Positions 5,870 through 10,012 of a stretch of DNA of 10,012 nt are shown one piece after another. The first letter of the stretch is position 1; the number at the start of each line of letters is the position of its first letter. Position numbers and translations under genes: made by a program. The notes below the pieces were generated by a model. The model had not been told where the DNA came from, ran no database searches, and saw only the letters and a program-made list of their open reading frames with translations. Source of the stretch: JBBQER01 sp052148155 (GTDB lineage: Bacteria; Actinomycetota; Acidimicrobiia; IMCC26256; PALSA-610); the NCBI GenBank assembly GCA_052148155.1, contig JBKQIY010000182.1, forward strand, positions 1-10,012, read 5' to 3'.

Positions 5870-5904
5870 TTAAGCCGATGTCGGCTTAAGCATGATTATG
5901 CCGA
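5870..5904. repeat. Left-end extension: palindrome plus built-in crossover-like site
   Basis: TTAAGCCGA (5870-5878) and TCGGCTTAA (5881-5889) form a perfect palindrome with a 2-base centre. TCGGCTTAA is then followed by a 6-base spacer GCATGA (5890-5895) and TTATGCCGA (5896-5904). Two inverted 9-bp arms around 6 bases is the form of a tyrosine-recombinase core site. The right end has no such extension, so the element is asymmetric. Confidence 0.75.
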
Positions 5905-5977
5905 CGTTCGCGTTATGCCGATGTTTCCGAGAACATCCTGTTCGCCGGTGGTGAGCGACCAGAGATTGTCGGCATAA
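5894..5977. repeat. RIT terminal inverted repeat, left
   Basis: These 84 bases are the exact reverse complement of 9153-9236. Within them TTATGCCGA lies at 5896-5904 and 5913-5921 (17 bases apart), and its inverse TCGGCATAA at 5969-5977. The last bases abut the ritC stop codon (5980-5978), so the coding and terminal sequences are packed without a gap. Confidence 0.97.
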
Positions 5978-6967
5978 TCAGAGCGCCTCCAAGAACGCGA
6001 TGAGCGGATCCGGAGGCCGATAGCGGCCGGGCTTCACATTGAGTGGGGTGACGCGGTCGATCGCTTCCTGCTTATGGGTCATGTCGGCGTGCAGATAGAT
6101 GTTCGTTGTGGCGAGCTGCTCGTGGCCGAGCCAGAGCGCGATCACGGTGACGTCGTTGCCCGCGAGCAGGAGGCGCATCGCAGCGGTGTGCCGAAGGGTG
6201 TGCATGGTGACGCGCTTCGCCTTGATCGACGGACACCTTGCCTCCGCCAACGCGACATGGTGGGCGAGCCGATGCTCGACGGCGTCTCGGCTGAGCCGCT
6301 TTCCTGTGCTTGTCGCAAAGAGCGGGTCGCTCGGCGTTCCAGCCCGCTCGGTGAGGAAGGCCTCGAGGATCTCGACCGTGCTCGAGACGAGCGGGGTGCG
6401 TCGCTCTTTCCTCCCTTTGCCGAAGGTGTGCACGTTGGCTGCGCGGCCGAAGGTCACGTCCGCGCAGCTGAGTCCGACGAGCTCGGAGATCCGAAGTCCC
6501 GTCTGGATCGTGAGAGCGAACATCGTCTGATCGCGTCGGCCGGTCCACCGTCGCTGATCGCAGGCCGCGAGGAGCGCGTTCACCTCGTCTTCGTCGAGGT
6601 AGGTGACGAGATTGACCTCGGTTCGCTTGTTCGGGATCGACAAGACACGCCCGATTGAGCCGGCGTGCTCGGGATGATGTAGCGCTAGGTAGGAGAAGAG
6701 CGAGTGGATTGCCGCGAGGCGCGCGTTGCGCGTCGCCGCAGTGTTTCCCCGCTCGCACTCGAGATGCTCCAAGAACGCCGCGACGAGCGGCGCGTCGAGC
6801 TCGGCGATGTCGACCCTGCTCGGCGGGGTGTGACTGCGAGCCGAGGCGAACCCGAGCAGTAGCCGGAACGTCAGCGCGTAGGCGGCGATCGTGTTCTGGC
6901 TCGCAGCTCGCTGGCCGACCAACCGATCAGTGAAGAACGCCTCGAGCGACGGAGCGAGCGCGCTCAT
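5978..6967 (-). CDS. ritC: RIT tyrosine recombinase C
   Basis: The third recombinase of the trio has 329 aa and is expected to cut and join DNA at the element ends together with its two partners. The N-terminal part (about 1-115) is a SAM-like core-binding domain beginning SLEAFFTDRLVGQRAASQNT. The catalytic domain shows TGLRISEL (R159), GKGRKERR (K184 or nearby), HTLRHT (H256, R259), LGHEQL (H282) and NIYLHAD (nucleophile Y291). All active-site positions are filled. The ATG at 6967 overlaps the ritB stop in ATGA, so translation is coupled. The stop at 5980-5978 touches the left inverted repeat. Among the three it looks most like the general XerC/XerD type. The name follows gene order in RIT elements. 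Confidence 0.9.
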   Translation of the reverse strand: MSALAPSLEAFFTDRLVGQRAASQNTIAAYALTFRLLLGFASARSHTPPSRVDIAELDAPLVAAFLEHLECERGNTAATRNARLAAIHSLFSYLALHHPEHAGSIGRVLSIPNKRTEVNLVTYLDEDEVNALLAACDQRRWTGRRDQTMFALTIQTGLRISELVGLSCADVTFGRAANVHTFGKGRKERRTPLVSSTVEILEAFLTERAGTPSDPLFATSTGKRLSRDAVEHRLAHHVALAEARCPSIKAKRVTMHTLRHTAAMRLLLAGNDVTVIALWLGHEQLATTNIYLHADMTHKQEAIDRVTPLNVKPGRYRPPDPLIAFLEAL

Positions 6968-7884
6968 CGCTCGTTCCCAAAGCGCGCCTCGAGTCGCTCG
7001 GCGGCGAGTGTCATCAGCTCAGGGACCGCCGACAAATACCAGTAGGTATCGGACGGCGCTACGTGGCCGAGATAGCCGGACAGCGTCGCGAGGTGTCGGT
7101 CGATGCCCATTTCCTGCCGCTGCCAGTCGACGAGTGTGCGAACAGCAAAACCGTGCCGGAGATCGTGCACGCGCGGACGTGTCGTCGCTGTTCGAAGTCC
7201 GAGCGCAGTGGTGATCTTGCGGAAGGTTTTGTCGACGCCCGAACGCTCCAATGCCGTGCCGACCGAAGTGCAGAAGAAGACGTCCGCACGCGGCCGTGGG
7301 CACAGTCGGTCACGTGTCGTTGCATAGACCGAGAGCGCCGCGGTGGTGGTGTCGTGCAGCGGAACGAGCCTCGTGCGGTCGAACTTCGCGTGGCGGATCG
7401 TGATCACGCCGGACTCGAGGTCGACGTCGCCTGAGGCAAGGCCGATCGCCTCACCGATGCGCATGCCGGACGCGGCGAGCAGGCCGAACAACGCCTCATG
7501 GGTCGCCGCCCGAAGCGGCGAGGCAAGTCCTCGCGCGGCTTGAAGCACCCGCTCGATGTCGCGTTCGGAGAACAGGTAAGGGGCCGGTCTGTGCCGGTTC
7601 GTCGGAAAGACGCCCGACGGTGGCACCTCGGTGGCGGGGTCGATCGTGGCCAGATAGACGGCGAAGCGGCGCACGGCGCCGAGACGCTTGGCCCACTGGT
7701 TGGGGGACGCCGCGACCGGCAGCTTCGCCCAGGCGATCGCGAGCTCGCGTGTGAGGTGCTTTTCGCCGGCGGTTTCGGTGTAGGCGACGAACTGTGCGAG
7801 CAGCTGCTCCTCGCGTTCGAGCTTGAAACCGAACGAGCGCCGCAATGCCAGGTACTCGTCGACGTGTCGGCCAAGGGCGCTCAT
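6964..7884 (-). CDS. ritB: RIT tyrosine recombinase B
   Basis: The middle recombinase has 306 aa. Its N-terminal domain begins MSALGRHVDEYLALRRSFGF. The catalytic domain has SGMRIGEAIGL (R142), RHAKFDRTR (K167), HDLRH (H240, R243), YLGHV (H274) and TYWYLS, where Y283 is the likely nucleophile because it lies nine residues after H274, as in XerD. The start ATG at 7884 overlaps the ritA stop in ATGA, with GGGAGGT just upstream inside ritA. A longer in-frame reading to 8085 is only out-of-frame ritA sequence, Arg- and Pro-rich, and was discarded. The three genes form one operon with strict coupling, suggesting fixed stoichiometry in a mixed recombinase complex. Confidence 0.9.
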   Translation of the reverse strand: MSALGRHVDEYLALRRSFGFKLEREEQLLAQFVAYTETAGEKHLTRELAIAWAKLPVAASPNQWAKRLGAVRRFAVYLATIDPATEVPPSGVFPTNRHRPAPYLFSERDIERVLQAARGLASPLRAATHEALFGLLAASGMRIGEAIGLASGDVDLESGVITIRHAKFDRTRLVPLHDTTTAALSVYATTRDRLCPRPRADVFFCTSVGTALERSGVDKTFRKITTALGLRTATTRPRVHDLRHGFAVRTLVDWQRQEMGIDRHLATLSGYLGHVAPSDTYWYLSAVPELMTLAAERLEARFGNER

Positions 7885-9098
7885 CTCGCACCTCCCGGCC
7901 ACGGCGCGGCGAGCCCCCGCAGCGTGTCGAGGTCCACCCGGGCGTAGATCGCGCTCGACTGCAGGCTCTTGTGCCGGAGCACCTGAGCGATCTCGACGAG
8001 GGGGACGTGGGCCTTCACCATCTCGCAGGCCACGGTGTGACGTAGCCGGTGCGGGCCGACCTCGGCGATGCCGGCGCGCCGGCACGCCCGACGAACGGTC
8101 GAGCCGACCGTGCCGGTCGCGATTGGCTCGAACGGCGCTCTCGCACGCAAGAACACCTCCCGCCGCTCACTTCTCGGTCGTCCGCGTCGCAGATAGGCAG
8201 CGATCGCGTCGCCCACCTCGACGGGCATCGGCAGCCGGTCGAGACGCGAGCCCTTGCCGCGAACGACGAGCTCGCCGGCGCGCCAATCGAGGTCGTCCAG
8301 ACCGAGCCGTGCCACCTCGCCAGCACGAAGACCGAGGCGAACCAGCACGACCAGCATCGCGTGGTCCCGTCGCCCGAGCGCCGTCCTTCGATCGCAGGAT
8401 GAGAGCAGCGCGCGAGCCTGAGCAGGCTCGATCCCTCGAGGCAAGGACACCCGTCGTCGGCCGGTCACGGCGAGAGCAGCACCAGAAAGGTCGACGGCGA
8501 CGACCCCCTCGGTGAAACAGAACCGGAGAAACGCACGCAGCCCTGCGCGGAAGTTCTGGGCCGCGGCGACCGAGACCGCGTCCGCGACGCGGCGTAGGGC
8601 CGTGGTCACGTCGGGCGCTGTCACCTCCCCGAGGGTGGTGCCCGCTGGTAGTCCGTCGAGGAACTTTCGGGCGTGGTCGACGTAGCCGCGCACGGTGCCG
8701 GACGCGAGCGCACGCTCGATCAGGAGATAGCGCTCGAAGGAACAGCACAGCGTCTCGGTCACCGAGAGGGCTGGTGCCTGGTCCTCGTGCTCGAGAGCGC
8801 CAAGCACCTCCAGCACCTCGAGCACACACCACAGTCCGGGTCGTGACCACTGGGAGCGGTGTGTGCCTCCGGCTCGCTGGAAAGCGAAGAACTCCTCGAC
8901 CCGCTCACGGTCGAGCCGCTCCGCGCCGAGCTCCCGAGCCTCGAGCCAACGGCTGAGGCGAGCCACCTGCCGCAGCATGTTCACCGCCGAACGTGGTGTG
9001 TAACCACGCCGGAGAAGCTCCAGGCGATACGCCTCCGCGAACGGGGCCAACGGCCCCATCACCACAACCCGGCTCAGTCTGCTTGCTGCTCTCGGCAT
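7881..9098 (-). CDS. ritA: RIT tyrosine recombinase A
   Basis: The first gene of the trio encodes 405 aa, with an N-terminal arm and core-binding region of about 210 residues, longer than in ritB or ritC. Catalytic motifs are RLGLRAGEVARL (R258), RGKGSRLDR (K282), HRLRHT (H350, R353), LRHKSL (H376) and SAIYARVD (nucleophile Y385). The ATG at 9098 has a strong Shine-Dalgarno, AAGGAGG, 5 bases upstream, and both are inside a 14-bp hairpin (9097-9131) that should limit translation. Met-14 (MGPLAPFAEAYR) is a possible alternative start, but it has no ribosome site. Its level would set that of ritB and ritC through the coupled ATGA junctions. The promoter probably lies in or near the right inverted repeat; I cannot define it. 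Confidence 0.9.
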   Translation of the reverse strand: MPRAASRLSRVVVMGPLAPFAEAYRLELLRRGYTPRSAVNMLRQVARLSRWLEARELGAERLDRERVEEFFAFQRAGGTHRSQWSRPGLWCVLEVLEVLGALEHEDQAPALSVTETLCCSFERYLLIERALASGTVRGYVDHARKFLDGLPAGTTLGEVTAPDVTTALRRVADAVSVAAAQNFRAGLRAFLRFCFTEGVVAVDLSGAALAVTGRRRVSLPRGIEPAQARALLSSCDRRTALGRRDHAMLVVLVRLGLRAGEVARLGLDDLDWRAGELVVRGKGSRLDRLPMPVEVGDAIAAYLRRGRPRSERREVFLRARAPFEPIATGTVGSTVRRACRRAGIAEVGPHRLRHTVACEMVKAHVPLVEIAQVLRHKSLQSSAIYARVDLDTLRGLAAPWPGGAR

Positions 9099-9143
9099 CG
9101 TTGCCTCCTTGTCGAAGAAGGAGACAACGATTGCTGCTCTCGG
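9083..9143. repeat. 13-bp direct repeat TTGCTGCTCTCGG flanking the ritA start hairpin
   Basis: TTGCTGCTCTCGG occurs at 9083-9095 (inside ritA codons 2-6) and 9131-9143 (in the leader), 48 bases apart, on either side of the hairpin. The repeat could be a protein or RNA-structure element, or the trace of a duplication that built the leader. Confidence 0.7.
9097..9131 (-). promoter_or_regulatory. RNA hairpin sequestering the ritA ribosome site and start codon
   Basis: In the ritA transcript the bases from 9131 to 9118 (AUCGUUGUCUCCUU) pair with 9110 to 9097 (AAGGAGGCAACGAU) in a 14-bp stem closed by a 7-base loop, CUUCGAC. Thirteen pairs are Watson-Crick and one is U-G. The 3' strand contains the Shine-Dalgarno AAGGAGG and the A and U of the AUG. 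The stem should hide the start from ribosomes, above all in read-through transcripts that include the whole hairpin. The RNA structure is predicted, not shown. Confidence 0.75.
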
Positions 9144-9152
9144 CCCGCGTCG

Positions 9153-9236
9153 TTATGCCGACAATCTCTGGTCGCTCACCACCGGCGAACAGGATGTTCT
9201 CGGAAACATCGGCATAACGCGAACGTCGGCATAATC
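9153..9236. repeat. RIT terminal inverted repeat, right
   Basis: Exact reverse complement of 5894-5977 over 84 bases. TTATGCCGA is at 9153-9161, with TCGGCATAA at 9209-9217 and 9226-9234. The repeat introduces a TAA at 9155-9153 that ends the truncated integrase frame. Confidence 0.97.
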
Positions 9237-9240
9237 GTGG
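9235..9240. repeat. 6-bp direct repeat TCGTGG flanking the RIT element, right copy
   Basis: Partner of 5864-5869. The first two bases (TC) also fall within the 84-bp inverted repeat match. In a circularised RIT this hexamer would sit between TCGGCATAA (9226-9234) and TTAAGCCGA (5870-5878). Confidence 0.85.
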
Positions 9241-9967
9241 AAGTGCAACTCGTCGACGCCGACGGACTTCGTCGCGCGACGCCACGCCGTGTACAGGCTC
9301 CCGCGCCGGAACGGCTGTTCCTTCGTGCCGGGGAACACGAAACCGTCGAGCCCCGGCCCGGCCCAACGCGCAAGCTGCTCCTCGAGCTCGGGGATCAAGG
9401 CGGCCGGTATCGAGACCGTGCGGACGCCGGCGGCAGTCTTGGGCGGAGCGAGCACGAGGCTGCCGTCTTTGAGCTCCTGGAGCTGGCCGGCGACGTGCAC
9501 GGTCGCATGCAGCAGGTTGAGACGCTTACGCGTGAGCGCGCGCAGCTCACCGAGGCGTAGCGAGGTGAAGGTCGCGGTGAGCACGAGGACGCGGTACATC
9601 GGGTCAATTGCGTCGGCGAGCGCGTAGACCTGCTCGATGGTCGCGATCGGCCGCTCCTTGGAATGCTCGACACCGCCGCCGCGGATGCGGCACGGGTTCT
9701 TCTCGAGCACGTCGTCGTCGACTGCTGTCGCGAGGATGGTGCGCAGCAATCGGTAGCTCTTCGCGGCGGTCGTCGCACCCGGGCGAGGGCCGCTCAGCAG
9801 GCCGGCGTGCCACGTGCGGATCATCGGGGGCTTGAGATCGGCCAGGGTGACCGGACCCAGCGTCGGCAGGATGTGGAGGCGCAGGAGGCCCTCGTAGAGC
9901 TCGGAGGTGCGCGGGCGCAGCAGCGCGCGCTCACGCAACCAGCGCGTGGCGTAGTCGGCGAGCGGGA

Positions 9968-10012
9968 CGGTGGCGGCGTTGACGTCGATCCATGCGCCGT
10001 GCTCGATGGCCG
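9968..10012. repeat. Terminal direct repeat, right copy (circle closure overlap)
   Basis: Identical to bases 1-45 over its full length. Both copies code for the same integrase residues (about 50-64, IEHGAWIDVNAAT), so only one can belong to the gene. This supports a circle of 9,967 bp. Confidence 0.9.

Larger units (their letters stand above)
5870..9240 (-). mobile_element. Recombinase-in-trio (RIT) element inserted in int
   Basis: The element has three overlapping tyrosine recombinase genes in one direction (ritA 9098-7881, ritB 7884-6964, ritC 6967-5978) between perfect 84-bp terminal inverted repeats at 5894-5977 and 9153-9236. This matches the described RIT elements, which carry only three adjacent tyrosine recombinases and inverted repeats. 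Deleting 5870-9240 (3,371 bases, including one copy of the flanking TCGTGG) restores the integrase frame exactly. The symmetric part runs from 5896 to 9234; a further 26 bases at the left end (5870-5895) have no counterpart on the right. All three recombinases keep their catalytic residues, so the element looks intact and active. It carries no passenger gene. Confidence 0.92.
9153..10012 (-). pseudogene. int: Tyrosine integrase, central part, truncated by the RIT element
   Basis: This is the middle of the integrase that starts at 193 and crosses the circle junction; it runs off the right edge of the window. It holds the core-binding domain (RPRTSELYEGLLRLHILPTL) and the first catalytic residues: FTSLRLGEL (R202) and APPKTAAG (K241). 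At 9241-9237 the frame reads FH and then passes into the RIT end, adding about 26 foreign residues (YADVRVMPMFPRTS and on) before TAA at 9155-9153. The present product would be 335 aa, lacking HxxR, the second His and the Tyr, so it cannot recombine DNA. A TTG at 9938 is not the start, because in-frame coding continues upstream across the junction. A truncated protein that still binds att DNA could act as an inhibitor; that is inference. Confidence 0.92.

Noticed and set aside
5978..9098. Tn554-type tnpA/tnpB/tnpC transposon
   Set aside because: All three genes are tyrosine recombinases with full catalytic sets, in overlapping order between long inverted repeats. Tn554 has two such genes plus a different tnpC and lacks terminal inverted repeats.
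9938..9967. A separate short integrase starting with TTG at 9938
   Set aside because: In-frame coding continues upstream through the window edge and resumes at 1-193 with a typical integrase N-terminus and an ATG.
1..10012. CRISPR array, rRNA, phage structural, conjugation or replication initiator genes
   Set aside because: I looked for regularly spaced repeats and for these protein families on both strands and saw none.

Overview
The window looks like a complete, closed circular DNA of about 9,967 bp from a high-GC bacterium, most likely an actinomycete. Bases 1-45 are identical to bases 9968-10012. Joining the ends there lets one integrase gene read through the junction in frame. The cyclase-ATPase-TPR family, the leaderless-looking toxin promoter, the base composition and a tRNA end without encoded CCA all fit Actinomycetota. 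No species can be named from the sequence.

The circle reads as the excised form of a small integrative element. At 321-361 lies the 3' half of a tRNA-Gly (anticodon CCC) on the minus strand, cut off inside the anticodon loop. It is flanked on both sides by paired GTGGCACG repeats (242-260 and 469-488). This is the expected layout of a tyrosine-integrase attP, with arm sites around a tRNA-derived core. The integrase starts at 193 on the minus strand, runs through position 1 to the right end of the window, and should continue to 5641. A second mobile element has cut it. The cargo is a HicA-HicB toxin-antitoxin pair (1312-636, minus) with a palindromic operator region, and one very large plus-strand gene (2131-5421) for a class III nucleotide cyclase fused to a STAND-type ATPase and a helical-repeat tail. 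I see no replication, conjugation, capsid or excisionase gene.

The second mobile element (5870-9240) is a recombinase-in-trio (RIT) element: three overlapping tyrosine recombinase genes (ritA-ritB-ritC, minus strand) between perfect 84-bp terminal inverted repeats. It sits exactly in the codons for the HDLRH catalytic box of the integrase and is flanked by a 6-bp direct repeat, TCGTGG. Removing the RIT with one copy of the repeat, and closing the circle, restores a 382-codon integrase with every catalytic residue. Two structures in the RIT deserve attention. Its ends carry eight copies of a 9-bp motif (TTATGCCGA or TTAAGCCGA) arranged so that end-joining makes a tyrosine-recombinase crossover site. 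The ritA ribosome binding site and start codon are buried in a 14-bp RNA hairpin.

If integrated, the order from the tRNA would be: tRNA-Gly, 5' part of int, RIT, 3' part of int, cyclase gene (convergent with int), hicA-hicB, then the duplicated tRNA end. Because int is broken, the element now depends on a partner integrase, on precise RIT excision, or on a mixed population for its movement.
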